Shown piece after piece: positions 48,260 to 57,499 of a DNA stretch of 64,000 bases (positions are counted from its first letter, which is position 1; each line of letters begins with the position of its first letter). Below the pieces are notes generated by a model. It saw nothing but the letters and a program-made list of their open reading frames with translations. It made no database searches and was not told the origin of the DNA. The DNA is taken from NCBI RefSeq assembly GCF_001485435.1, contig NZ_BCMS01000001.1, positions 257,501 to 321,500 of the forward strand. The letters run 5' to 3'. The translations under genes were made by a program, and so were the position numbers. Source of the stretch: Deinococcus grandis (GTDB lineage Bacteria > Deinococcota > Deinococci > Deinococcales > Deinococcaceae).

Positions 48260-50062
48260 TCATGCCAGCACTCCGTCGTGTTCGTTCAGCTGTCCGGCGC
48301 GCAGCAGGGCCGCGTAGTGACTGCGGGGGTCGCGGGCGAGGTCGTCGCGGCGGCCGTCTTCGAGCACCTCGCCGTCGCCGAGCACGAGGATTCGGTCGGC
48401 GCGGGCGACGGTGTCGAGGCGGTGCGCGATGATGATCGCGGTGCGGCCCGACAGCAGGCGGGTCATGGCGGCGGTCAGCAGGGCCTCGGTGGCGGGGTCG
48501 AGGCGGCTGCTGGGTTCATCCAGGATGATCAGGCTGGGGTCGCGCAGCATGACGCGCGCGAACGCCAGGAGTTGCGCCTCCCCGGCGGACAGGCTCCCGG
48601 TGGGCAGCGGCGTGCGCACGCCGTCGGGCAGGCGGGCCAGCCAGGCGCTCAGGCCGACCTCGTGCAGCGCGGCCTCCACCTGCGCGTCGGTGACTTGCGG
48701 GTCGAAGAAGCTGAGGTTGTCCCGCACGCTCGCCTGGAACAGCTGCACGTCCTGCGTGACGACCGCCACGCGGGAGCGCAGCTCGTGCAGGGGCGTGGCC
48801 TGCACGTTCACGCCGCCCAGCAGGATCACGCCCTGCGTCGCGTCGTACAGCCGCGAGATCAGGCGGGTGAGGGTGGTCTTGCCGCTGCCCGTGCGGCCCA
48901 GCAGGCCCACGGTCTGCCCGGCGGGCAGCTCGAAGCTCACGCGGCGCAGCACGCCGCGCGCCTGTGGGTCCTCGGGGGCGTAGCTGAACGTCACGTCCCG
49001 GAACGCGAGCGGCAGCGGTCCCGCCGGGAGGGGTGTCTCGCCCCCGCGGACGGCGCTGCGCAGCGCGAGCAGTTCCGACACGCGCCCCAGGCTCGCCCCG
49101 GCCTTCTGCAGGTCCTGAAGCTGCTGCGTGAGCTGGTCGATGGGTTCCTCCACCAGCGTCATGTACTGGTACAGCAGGAATGCCGTGCCCAGCGTGATCG
49201 CGCCGCTGGCATACAGGCCCACCGCCGCGCCCAGCACGCCCACGTACCCGACCGCGAACAGCGCCATGCTCAGCTGCCACACGACGCTGCGCCGCCGCCA
49301 CGAATTGATGGACCGCGTGAAGAAATTGCGCTGCACGTCCAGGAAGCGCCGCAGGTGATGCCCACCCGCGCCCAGGCTGCGAACGTCCTCCAGGCCCGCG
49401 AGGCGCTCCTCGACGAAGCCGAACAGCCGCGCGCTCGCCTCACGCTCCAGGCGGGTGGGTTCCACGCCCAGCTTCCGCACGCGGTTCATGGCGGTCAGCG
49501 TGACGGCGGTGAACACGGTCACGCCCAGCCCGATCCGCCAGTCCTCGCGGAAGAACATGACCAGCGCGCCGGTCAGCAGCAGCGCCGCGCCGAACACCCG
49601 CACCGCGAACTGCGAGAAGAAGTTGCTCAGGGCCGTCACGTCCCCGTCGATCCGCTCGATCATCTCGCCCGGCGTGCGCTCCTTGTGCTCGCGCATGTCC
49701 AGCGACAGCAGGTGCGCCATCAGGTCGGCGCGCAGGCGGTTCGTGGCGGTCCAGCCGACCCGCGCGCCCACGTACGTCGCCCCGGCCGTCATGAGCTGCA
49801 CGCCCACCGCCAGCAGGATGTACAGGCCCGCCAGCCGCACCAGCCCCGCCACATCCGCGCCCGCGCCCCGCTTCGCGTTATCCACGAACTGCTGCAATAG
49901 CTGCGGCAGCAGCAGGTTCAGGCCCGTGCCGGTCAGCAGCAGCGCGGCCAGCGCCGCCACCTGCCACCGCAGCGGCCCCAGGTACGTGCCCAGCACCCCC
50001 AGCGCGCTCCGCGGCGGAGCGTCAGGTGGCACGGCAGGAGACGGAACGGCAGAAGACGACAT
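48260..50062 (-). CDS. ABC exporter subunit (permease-ATPase fusion), consensus Walker B
   Basis: 600 residues: membrane domain (LRWQVAALAALLLTGTGLNLL ... in parts), ATPase with Walker A GRTGSGKTTLTRLIS, signature LSAGEAQLLAFARVML, Walker B LIILDEPSSRLD with the catalytic glutamate, H loop IIIAHRLDTV. Together with the downstream gene it makes a heterodimeric multidrug/lipid-type exporter; the substrate cannot be told. ATG 50062; TAGCCT six bases upstream. Confidence 0.92.
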   Translation of the reverse strand: MSSSAVPSPAVPPDAPPRSALGVLGTYLGPLRWQVAALAALLLTGTGLNLLLPQLLQQFVDNAKRGAGADVAGLVRLAGLYILLAVGVQLMTAGATYVGARVGWTATNRLRADLMAHLLSLDMREHKERTPGEMIERIDGDVTALSNFFSQFAVRVFGAALLLTGALVMFFREDWRIGLGVTVFTAVTLTAMNRVRKLGVEPTRLEREASARLFGFVEERLAGLEDVRSLGAGGHHLRRFLDVQRNFFTRSINSWRRRSVVWQLSMALFAVGYVGVLGAAVGLYASGAITLGTAFLLYQYMTLVEEPIDQLTQQLQDLQKAGASLGRVSELLALRSAVRGGETPLPAGPLPLAFRDVTFSYAPEDPQARGVLRRVSFELPAGQTVGLLGRTGSGKTTLTRLISRLYDATQGVILLGGVNVQATPLHELRSRVAVVTQDVQLFQASVRDNLSFFDPQVTDAQVEAALHEVGLSAWLARLPDGVRTPLPTGSLSAGEAQLLAFARVMLRDPSLIILDEPSSRLDPATEALLTAAMTRLLSGRTAIIIAHRLDTVARADRILVLGDGEVLEDGRRDDLARDPRSHYAALLRAGQLNEHDGVLA

Positions 50063-50068
50063 CCTCCC

Positions 50069-50074
50069 AGGCTA
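50069..50074 (-). promoter_or_regulatory. -10 box of the ABC exporter operon, leaderless type
   Basis: TAGCCT on the minus strand, six bases before ATG 50062. Confidence 0.5.
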
Positions 50075-50109
50075 GCGACCCGGCGCTGGAAGCGCATCCG
50101 CCGAGTGGC

Positions 50110-50290
50110 GCATGGAGAGGGGAGTGGGTTGTGGGAAGTGGGGTGTGGGTTGCGGAGGGAGTGGCCAGTGGGTCGGTTGCCGGGTGCGGTCACGTCCGGG
50201 GCGCGAGGTGCCAGGGGTCACTGGCCTGCCGGGCGCGTGTCCGCCCGATGCAGGTCACCCCACTTCCCACTCCCTACTCCCCACTTCCCC
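50110..50290. repeat. GTGGG/CCCAC inverted-repeat pair
   Basis: GTGGGAAGTGGGGTG (50131-50145) is the exact complement of CACCCCACTTCCCAC (50256-50270), a perfect 15-bp inverted repeat enclosing about 110 bases, with more GTGGG/CCCAC words on both sides. Confidence 0.7.
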
Positions 50291-51435
50291 CTTCGAGGCT
50301 GGTGACGAACAGGGCGCACAGGGCGGGTGCGAAGGTCTGCGGGAGGGTGAGGGCGACGTTGATCACGCCGAGGTCGCGGGCGCTGTCGTGCGCGCTGGGC
50401 AGGACCTCGGTGATGAGGGCGACGTCCACGGCGAGGGACACGCCGAAGCCCGCACCCATCAGGGCGGCGGCGGCGAGCGTGCCGGGCCAGGTGGGCAGCA
50501 GCGCCAGGGTCAGGAGTCCGGCGGCGATGACGACGGTGGAGCCGATCACGAACACCTTGCGCCGCCCTAGGCGGTCACTCAGGACGCCGCCCAGCAGGAC
50601 GGTCAGCAGCAGCGCGCCCCCGGCGGCGAGGTTCGCCTGGAACACCCCGGCCGCGGGGTCCTTCAGGCCGACCCGGTCGCGCAGGAAGTACAGCAGGTAC
50701 GTGGTGCCCAGCGCGTACCCCAGCGTCACGAGGCCGCGCGTGAGCCACGCCAGCGCGAAGTCCCGGTGCCGCAGCGGGCTGAGGAACCCCGCCAGGGACA
50801 GCGGCGCGGGTGGGGTGGTGGGGGCCTGCGGGTCGCGGCTGGTCAGGACGAAGCCCAGCATGGCGAGGAGCAGCAGGGCGCCCAGCAGCGCGTACCTGGC
50901 GAGCATGATGGGCAGCAGGCCGGTGAGGCCCACGCCGAGGATCGTGCCGAGCACCTGGGACAGGCCCGCGAGGCCGCTGACGGTGGCGCGCTGGCTGGGT
51001 GGCACGCGGTCGGGGATGACGGCGGTCAGCGCGGCCTGATAGGCGTTCAGGGCCAGCTGCGTCAGGCCCCACCCGGCGACCAGCACGGGCACGCTGCCGC
51101 CCACGCCCAGCAAGCAGCGGCAGTCCGGCGGTCGCGGCGACGGCCCCGCCGATCAGGTACGGGCGGCGACGGCCCAGGGGTCTGCGGGCGCGGTCACTCA
51201 GGGCGCCGAAGATGGGGTTGGCGAGCAGGCTGACCAGCGCTCCCACGCTGAGGATCAGGGCGAGGTTCGCCTCCTTGTGCGCCTCGTCCAGCGTGATGAG
51301 CTGCTGCCCGATCAGCACCTGCCCGGGCGCGTTGAAGGCCATCCACATCGCCAGGGTCGCCAGCGTGTACGGCAGCATGAACCGCCACGACACGGGCGTG
51401 CTGGGCGCCAGGGGTGCGGGGGCGGCGGCACTCAC
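50274..51435 (-). pseudogene. MFS sugar transporter with a frameshift (SLC45/GPH-like)
   Basis: N-terminal third (from GTG 51435): SWRFMLPYTLATLAMWMAFN, then GALSDRARRPLGRRRPYLIGG, the inter-helix signature of sucrose/glycoside MFS transporters, up to AATAGLPLL near 51115. Then the frame shifts by one base and the rest (MLGVGGSVPVLVAGWGL to the stop at 50274) continues normally with SDRLGRRKVFVIGS. One extra or two missing bases in the CTGCTTGCTGGGC stretch (about 51108-51120) explain it. Joined length about 386 residues. GTGA overlap with the GH1 gene upstream shows that they were one operon. Confidence 0.85.
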
Positions 51436-52751
51436 GCCTGCTCCCGCAGCCACGCCTGATACCAGGAAAAGCTGTCCTTGCGGGTCCGCACCTGCGTCCC
51501 GAAATCCACGTGCACCAGCCCGAAACGCTGGTCGAAGCCGTCCGCCCACTCGAAACTGTCCATGAGAGTCCAGGCAAGATAGCCGCTCACTGGAGCACCT
51601 TTCTGGACTGCCAGTCGGGTGGCCTTGATGTGCGCCTCCAGGGAGCGGATGCGCGCCGCGTCCCGCACCCGCCCGTCCGCGTCCGGCGTGTCCGGCAGGG
51701 CGCACCCGCGGCCCGTGACGACCAGCGGCGGGCAGGCGTCCCCGTAGCGGCCTTTCAGGTCCAGCAGCGTCTGCGTGAGGGCCTCAGGTCCGGCCACCCC
51801 CGTCGGCACGGGTTCCGGCGCCACGCCGAAGGGACGGCGCGGATCGGCCCGCACCCGGTCCGGCGGGGCGTCGTTCACGCCCAGGACATCCAGCGGCGCG
51901 GCGATCACGTCCAGGTCGCCGGGGCGCACGACCTCCAGCAGCTGCGGGGCGTGCTCGCGCAGCAGGTCCAGCACCGGCGCGGGGTACTCGGCGCGCAGCA
52001 GGGGATCGGTGAACAGGTGATTGTGCAGCGCGTCCATCAGGGCCGCCGCCTGCACGTCCGCGTCACGGTCCGTGGCAGGCCACGCCGGGGCGTACGTGTT
52101 CGCGATGCCCACCTGCCGAGCGCCCGCCTCCCGCAGCGCCCGCGCCGCCAGCCCGTGCCCCAGCAGCTGGTGGTGCGCGGCCGGGAACGCCCCCAGGCCC
52201 AGCGTCCGCCCCGGCGCGTGCGTGCCGTGCGCGTAGCCGCGCAGCATCACCACGGACGGCGCATTCAGGGTCATAAACGCCGCCGCGCGGTCCGCGAGCC
52301 GCTCCCCGACCAGGAACGCGTACTCCTCGAAGCGGTACGCCGTGTCGCGGCTGAGCCACCCGCCTGCGTCCTCCAGCTCCTGCGGCAGGTCCCAGTGGTG
52401 CAGCGTCACCCACGGTTGCACGCCCGCGCCCAGCAGTTCGTCCACCAGCCGGTCGTAGAACGCCAGTCCCGCCGCGTTCGCCCGGCCGCGCCCGCCGGGC
52501 TGCACGCGCGGCCACGCCACGCTGAAGTGGTACGCGCCCACCCCCAGTTCGCGCAGCAGCGCCACGTCCGCCGACCAGCGGTGGTAGTGGTCGCAGGTCA
52601 CGTCGCCGGTCGCGCCGCCCCGCACCCGTCCCGGCGCATGGCTGAACGTGTCCCACACGCTCACGCCGCGCCCGCCTGCCTGCGTGGCGCCCTCGATCTG
52701 GTAGGCCGATGTCGCCACACCCCACACGAACCCGTCCGGAAAGCCTGTCAT
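51432..52751 (-). CDS. GH1-fold protein lacking both catalytic glutamates
   Basis: 439 residues with a full GH1 (beta-glucosidase) frame: FVWGVATSAYQIEGA, HYHRWSADVALLRELGV, WVTLHHWDLPQELE, and C-terminal YLAWTLMDSFEWADGFDQRFGLV. But the acid/base motif TLNEP reads TLNAP (Ala164), the nucleophile motif TENG reads TGRG (Gly347), and the usual NYY reads ND. It should not hydrolyse glycosides by the normal mechanism. Either a decaying gene, matching its frameshifted transporter partner, or a binding pseudoenzyme. Divergent from hemC by 75 bases. Confidence 0.9.
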   Translation of the reverse strand: MTGFPDGFVWGVATSAYQIEGATQAGGRGVSVWDTFSHAPGRVRGGATGDVTCDHYHRWSADVALLRELGVGAYHFSVAWPRVQPGGRGRANAAGLAFYDRLVDELLGAGVQPWVTLHHWDLPQELEDAGGWLSRDTAYRFEEYAFLVGERLADRAAAFMTLNAPSVVMLRGYAHGTHAPGRTLGLGAFPAAHHQLLGHGLAARALREAGARQVGIANTYAPAWPATDRDADVQAAALMDALHNHLFTDPLLRAEYPAPVLDLLREHAPQLLEVVRPGDLDVIAAPLDVLGVNDAPPDRVRADPRRPFGVAPEPVPTGVAGPEALTQTLLDLKGRYGDACPPLVVTGRGCALPDTPDADGRVRDAARIRSLEAHIKATRLAVQKGAPVSGYLAWTLMDSFEWADGFDQRFGLVHVDFGTQVRTRKDSFSWYQAWLREQA

Positions 52752-52811
52752 GATCCTTCACATTCTGCCCCGCGTTCCGAGCGCGCGCGTGCGCGCCCCG
52801 GGTGCGGCGCG

Positions 52812-52817
52812 TATAAT
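52812..52817 (+). promoter_or_regulatory. -10 box of hemC
   Basis: Consensus TATAAT nine bases before ATG 52827; no clear -35. Confidence 0.65.
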
Positions 52818-52826
52818 GCGCGGGTT

Positions 52827-53756
<930 letters not shown>

Positions 53757-53758
53757 CC

Positions 53759-53941
53759 GTGAACCCCCTGGCGCGCACACTGCTGATCGCCTTGGCCGCC
53801 GCGCTGCTGTGGCTGGGCATTGGCCTGTGGCAGCGCACCCAGGCGGGCACGCCCATCCAGGCGGCGCTGCTGGCTGAACTGCCCCTGACCGCCGCCGTGT
53901 TCGCCGTGACGTTCGTCTGGCAGCGTCTACGCCGCCGCTGA
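53759..53941 (+). CDS. Small two-helix membrane protein
   Basis: 60 residues from GTG 53759: two hydrophobic segments (LLIALAAALLWLGIGLW; LPLTAAVFAVTFVW) and a basic end (QRLRRR). Begins two bases after the hemC stop, so probably co-transcribed. No recognised family. Confidence 0.6.
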   Translation: MNPLARTLLIALAAALLWLGIGLWQRTQAGTPIQAALLAELPLTAAVFAVTFVWQRLRRR

Positions 53942-53956
53942 ACGCCCCACCCGCGA

Positions 53957-53982
53957 CCCGCCAGACCCCCGGTGCTGGCGGG
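53957..53982 (+). terminator. Hairpin after the hemC operon
   Basis: CCCGCCAG / CTGGCGGG 8-bp stem, loop of 10, followed by CGCTGTCGTTTCG. Confidence 0.5.
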
Positions 53983-54012
53983 CGCTGTCGTTTCGCGGGG
54001 TCTAACAGTCTG

Positions 54013-54100
54013 AGGGTCGAAGAGCTGAAGACCTCCGGGGGCGCTCTGTGGAGGCCGTCCGGCCCAGCGGGCCACCCTCGCCCTCAGGCCCTTCGACCCT
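54013..54100. repeat. Long hairpin region before ansA
   Basis: AGGGTCGAAG (54013-54022) and CTTCGACCCT (54091-54100) are perfect complements; the 68 bases between contain further short pairings (GACCTCC / GGAGGCC, GGCCC / GGGCC). Could be a structured RNA or a degenerate repeat. Confidence 0.5.
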
Positions 54101-54134
54101 GGACCCGCAGGTGCGGCCCCCCCACCGCCGCGAC

Positions 54135-54140
54135 TACCAT
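54135..54140 (+). promoter_or_regulatory. -10 box of ansA, leaderless type
   Basis: TACCAT seven bases before ATG 54148; it overlaps the earlier ATG at 54139, arguing against that start. Confidence 0.55.
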
Positions 54141-54147
54141 GCCAGTG

Positions 54148-55134
54148 ATGCCCAGCGACGCCACCCCGCCCGCCCGCGCGCCCCGACTGGCACTGATCCA
54201 CACGGGCGGCACGATCGCCAGCCGCCCCAGCCCCGACGGGCGCGGTCTGACCCCCCAGACGCCCCCCGCGCTGCCCGGCCTGGAACAGGTGCAGGTCACC
54301 GAAGCGCAGCCGTTCAGCCTGCCCAGCCCGCACATGACCCCGGCGCACATGGGACAGCTGGCGGCCCTGATCCGCGAACTGGCCCCCACGCACGACGGCG
54401 TGGTCGTCACGCACGGCACCGACACCCTGGAAGAAACCGCGTTCGCGCTGCACCTGATGCTGGACGTGAAGGTCCCGGTCGTCCTGACCGGCAGCATGCG
54501 TCACGCCGAGGAGATCAGCTGGGACGGCCCCGCCAACCTGCTGGACGCCGCGCACGTCGCCCTGCACCCCCACAGCCCCGGGCGGGGGCCGCTGGTCGTG
54601 ATCGGCGGGGACATCTTCGACGCGCGCACCGTCACGAAGATCCACACGACCGCCGTGGACGCCTTCGGCGGGTACCCCGGCCCCATCGGCCGCATCGACC
54701 GCGAAGGCCACACGCCGCGCCTGCACTACTTCGCCATGCCCGAACCGCGCGCCACGTACCACCCCGCGCACCTGCACGCCCGCGTGGAGATCCTCTACGC
54801 CTACGCCGGGTGGACCGGCGAGGGCTACGCCGAGGCCGCTAATCGGGCCGACGGACTGGTCATCGCCGCGCTCGGCACCGGGAACCTCCCCGCCGAACTC
54901 CTCCCCCTCATCCAGGGCACGGAGAAACCCGTCGTGATCGCCACCCGCACCCACGCGGGGCCCGTCCTGCCCGTGTACGGCTACGCGGGCGGCGGCGCCA
55001 CCCTGGTCGAGGCGGGCGCGATTCCCGCCAGTTTCCTGAACGCCCACAAGGCCCGGCTGCTGCTGCTGATCCTGCTCGGCCAGGGCCTCACGCGCGAGCA
55101 GATCCAGACCGTGTTCGACCGGGACGAGTTCTAG
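54148..55134 (+). CDS. ansA: L-asparaginase, cytoplasmic type
   Basis: Hydrolyses asparagine to aspartate and ammonia. 328 residues; first active-site threonine in LIHTGGTIAS, second in VVTHGTDTLEETAFAL, the Lys-region replaced by GSMRHAEEISWDGPANLLDA as in many type I-like enzymes, and no signal peptide. Start at 54148 from the -10 spacing. Convergent with the small gene at 55131 with four bases of overlap at the stops. Confidence 0.92.
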   Translation: MPSDATPPARAPRLALIHTGGTIASRPSPDGRGLTPQTPPALPGLEQVQVTEAQPFSLPSPHMTPAHMGQLAALIRELAPTHDGVVVTHGTDTLEETAFALHLMLDVKVPVVLTGSMRHAEEISWDGPANLLDAAHVALHPHSPGRGPLVVIGGDIFDARTVTKIHTTAVDAFGGYPGPIGRIDREGHTPRLHYFAMPEPRATYHPAHLHARVEILYAYAGWTGEGYAEAANRADGLVIAALGTGNLPAELLPLIQGTEKPVVIATRTHAGPVLPVYGYAGGGATLVEAGAIPASFLNAHKARLLLLILLGQGLTREQIQTVFDRDEF

Positions 55135-55376
55135 AGTCCTTCCCGCTCCAGTTCCTCCAGGAACGGCACGATGAACTCCTGTTGGTACTGATCCAGCGTC
55201 AGGCCATACACCGCCCTGGTCGCCAGATCTTTTGCTTCCACGAAGGGCAGCTCAAACAGGGACCGGAGAAGGCGGATGATCTCGATCGGCCCTGCCCCCT
55301 GAGCCTGAGCTGCCCGCGCTACTTCCAGCGGATCGGCCCCCTGGGCCTTCATTCCCTGGAACTGTTCAATGGACAT
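55131..55376 (-). CDS. Small protein of unknown function
   Basis: 81 residues from ATG 55376, chosen because TATGCT lies six bases upstream. Soluble and acidic, mostly helical: MSIEQFQGMKAQGADPLEVA, then IEIIRLLRSLFELPFVEAKDL and QYQQEFIVPFLEELEREGL. No domain recognised; its length and sequence suit an immunity-type or adaptor protein but nothing supports either. Confidence 0.65.
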   Translation of the reverse strand: MSIEQFQGMKAQGADPLEVARAAQAQGAGPIEIIRLLRSLFELPFVEAKDLATRAVYGLTLDQYQQEFIVPFLEELEREGL

Positions 55377-55382
55377 GCCTGA

Positions 55383-55388
55383 AGCATA
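55383..55388 (-). promoter_or_regulatory. -10 box of the 81-residue gene, leaderless type
   Basis: TATGCT on the minus strand, six bases before ATG 55376. Confidence 0.55.
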
Positions 55389-55451
55389 GATCACTCATGA
55401 CAAAACCCCACCCGTCGCCACAGGGCGGGGTGGGGTTCCGACAATTCCGGT

Positions 55452-56174
55452 TTACGCGAGGTCGAGGCGGATCAGGAAACGGCCGCAGCTGGGGCACTTC
55501 ACGGGGGGCAGTTTGCCCTGCGCGGCCTTCTGCTGGACGTTCACGGGGAGGTTCACGTTGCAGCCGCTGCAGCGTCCGGCCTTGATCTCCACGACGCCCA
55601 GGCCCTTCTTGGCGCGGCGGATCATGTCGTACTCGCGGATGGTGCGCGCGTCGAGGTCACCGGCGAGCTGGGCACGTTCCTGACGGTCCGCTTCGCCCTG
55701 GTCGCGCAGGCCCTGCACGCGGGTCTCGTCCTGCTCTTCCAGCGTGCCCAGGGAGGGCCGCAGGGCGCGGTGCTGGCCGCGCAGGTCCGCCGCGCGGGCG
55801 GTCAGGGCCTGCTGCTGCTCGCGCAGCGGGGCGAGGTCCTCCTCGAGTTCGTCGGCGCGTTCGCTGAGCATCTGGATGCGGCTGCCGTACTGCGACTGCG
55901 CGCGGGCGTCGAAGGCGTTCTTCTCCTGCTCCTCGCGCGCGCGGCCGACCTGCTCGCGGATGCTGGACAGGTCGAGTTCGGTGCGGCGGATGTTCTTCTC
56001 GACGCCTTCCAGGGTGATCTCGGTGTCCTCGAGGGCGTTGTTCAGGCGTTCCTGCTCGGCGCGGGCGTCACGCAGTTCAGGGGAAATGTTGCCTTCCTCG
56101 TCGCGCAGGCGGTCGAGGTTCAGGTCGAGTTCCTGAACGCGGTGCAGGCGGCGAAGGGGGGAGGTGTCGCTCAT
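55452..56174 (-). CDS. Coiled-coil protein with C-terminal zinc ribbon (CT398/FlgZ-like)
   Basis: 240 residues. Residues 5-165 are a long antiparallel coiled coil (RRLHRVQELDLNLDRLRDEE ... QGLRDQGEADRQ); the C-terminus is a zinc ribbon with CSGCNVNLP and KCPSCGRFL, preceded by EYDMIRRAKKGLG, the layout of the CT398/HP0958 family. In other bacteria these proteins bind RNA or secretion components; the role here is unknown. ATG 56174 with TAGACT seven bases upstream. Confidence 0.87.
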   Translation of the reverse strand: MSDTSPLRRLHRVQELDLNLDRLRDEEGNISPELRDARAEQERLNNALEDTEITLEGVEKNIRRTELDLSSIREQVGRAREEQEKNAFDARAQSQYGSRIQMLSERADELEEDLAPLREQQQALTARAADLRGQHRALRPSLGTLEEQDETRVQGLRDQGEADRQERAQLAGDLDARTIREYDMIRRAKKGLGVVEIKAGRCSGCNVNLPVNVQQKAAQGKLPPVKCPSCGRFLIRLDLA

Positions 56175-56181
56175 CACTGGC

Positions 56182-56187
56182 AGTCTA
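56182..56187 (-). promoter_or_regulatory. -10 box of the zinc-ribbon gene, leaderless type
   Basis: TAGACT on the minus strand, seven bases before ATG 56174. Confidence 0.6.
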
Positions 56188-56245
56188 CCCCCGTTCATGA
56201 GTTCGGAGGTCAACTGAGTATTCATCTGCCGGTCTGGCGCGCGGG

Positions 56246-57499
56246 TCATGGCGTGACCGGGGCGTGCGTCTGGGTGCGTGCGGCGCGGCGGTACAGGCCC
56301 AGGTAGATGGCCAGGACGCTCGCGCCGTACATCAGCAGCGTCCACGCGAACAGCGCGTTGAAGGCGGTGGTGAAGGGCAGCGCGCCGCGCACCACGCCCG
56401 ACAGGACGCTGCTGATCGCCCAGCCCAGGTCCCACGCGATGAGGTTCACGGCGGAGTACATGGGCCGGTCCTCCTCGGGCAGGGCGGTCATGGCGTAGGC
56501 GCTGTACACGGGCCCGGCGGCGTTCATCAGCGCGCCGCGCGTGAACAGCGCCGCCGTGACCATCCACAGCTGCGGCGCGAAGCCCAGCACCGCCAGAAAC
56601 GGCAGGCTGCACGCCTGCACGAGCAGCACTGCCTGCAGCTGCCCCATGCGGCGGACCAGCAGGGGTTGCAGCAGGGCCGTGGCGGCGGTCGTCAGGCTGG
56701 TCCAGGCGAACAGGGTGCCCAGGCCCGCGTAGGACACGTTGAATTTCCCCTCGATGAACACGTTCAGGAACGGGATGGTCGCGCCCGCCCCCAGGCCCAC
56801 GAGGATGTTCGGCAGGACCAGCCGGGCCATGGTGGCGCGGTCCCGGACGTGGAAGCTGCGCCCGGTGGGTTTGGTCTTCCCGGTGGGTTTCAGGCCCAGG
56901 ACGGGCAGCACGCCCAGGAGTTGCAGTCCGGCGGCGACCAGCAGCGCCGCCCGGAGCGCGCCCAGCGCGTCCGGCGCGGTGCCGGTGCTCTGGGCGTACA
57001 GGGTGGGAATCTGCCCGCCCAGCAGGTTCCCCAGGAAGCCCGCGCCGGTCATCAATGCGTTCTGCACGCTGAACAGCGTGACGCGGCTGCGTTCGTCGCT
57101 GTTGTTCGCCATGAACGGCGACGCGGCGACCATGCTCAGCGCGCCGCCCGCGCCCTGCACGACCGCGCCCACGATGACCAGCACCGGTCCGTTCGCGAGG
57201 ACCAGCAGGCCCAGGCCCAGCAGGTTCAGGGCCGCGCCGACTTTCAGCGCGTGCGCGTTGCTGATGCGCCGCGCGACCGCCACCGCCGGGAGGCTCAGGC
57301 ACGCCAGGGTGATGGCGGGCAGCGCGTTCATGACGCCCTGCCACTCGGCGCCCAGGCCCAGCGCCCGCAGGTAGAAGTTCAGGAACAGCGCCGTGAACGC
57401 CTGCGACAGCCCGAACGCGAACACCGACGCCAGGAACAGCCACACCTGCCGCGAGAAGCGCCACGTCTGCCCCCGCTGCGGCCCCGGGTTACCGGTCAC
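56246..57499 (-). CDS. MFS transporter
   Basis: 417 residues with about twelve hydrophobic segments: FSRQVWLFLASVFAFGLSQA, FMANNSDERSRVTLFSVQNA, then LTTAATALLQPLLVRRMG and YSAYAMTALPEEDRPMYSAV. GTG 57499 overlaps the nth stop by four bases, so it is coupled to nth; the longer frame lies inside nth. Substrate unknown; export is more likely than sugar uptake, but this is a guess. Confidence 0.85.
   Translation of the reverse strand: MTGNPGPQRGQTWRFSRQVWLFLASVFAFGLSQAFTALFLNFYLRALGLGAEWQGVMNALPAITLACLSLPAVAVARRISNAHALKVGAALNLLGLGLLVLANGPVLVIVGAVVQGAGGALSMVAASPFMANNSDERSRVTLFSVQNALMTGAGFLGNLLGGQIPTLYAQSTGTAPDALGALRAALLVAAGLQLLGVLPVLGLKPTGKTKPTGRSFHVRDRATMARLVLPNILVGLGAGATIPFLNVFIEGKFNVSYAGLGTLFAWTSLTTAATALLQPLLVRRMGQLQAVLLVQACSLPFLAVLGFAPQLWMVTAALFTRGALMNAAGPVYSAYAMTALPEEDRPMYSAVNLIAWDLGWAISSVLSGVVRGALPFTTAFNALFAWTLLMYGASVLAIYLGLYRRAARTQTHAPVTP

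Noticed and set aside
51414..52826. Upstream extension of hemC
   Set aside because: Antisense to the GH1 gene; the consensus TATAAT and the HemC homology both start at about 52827.
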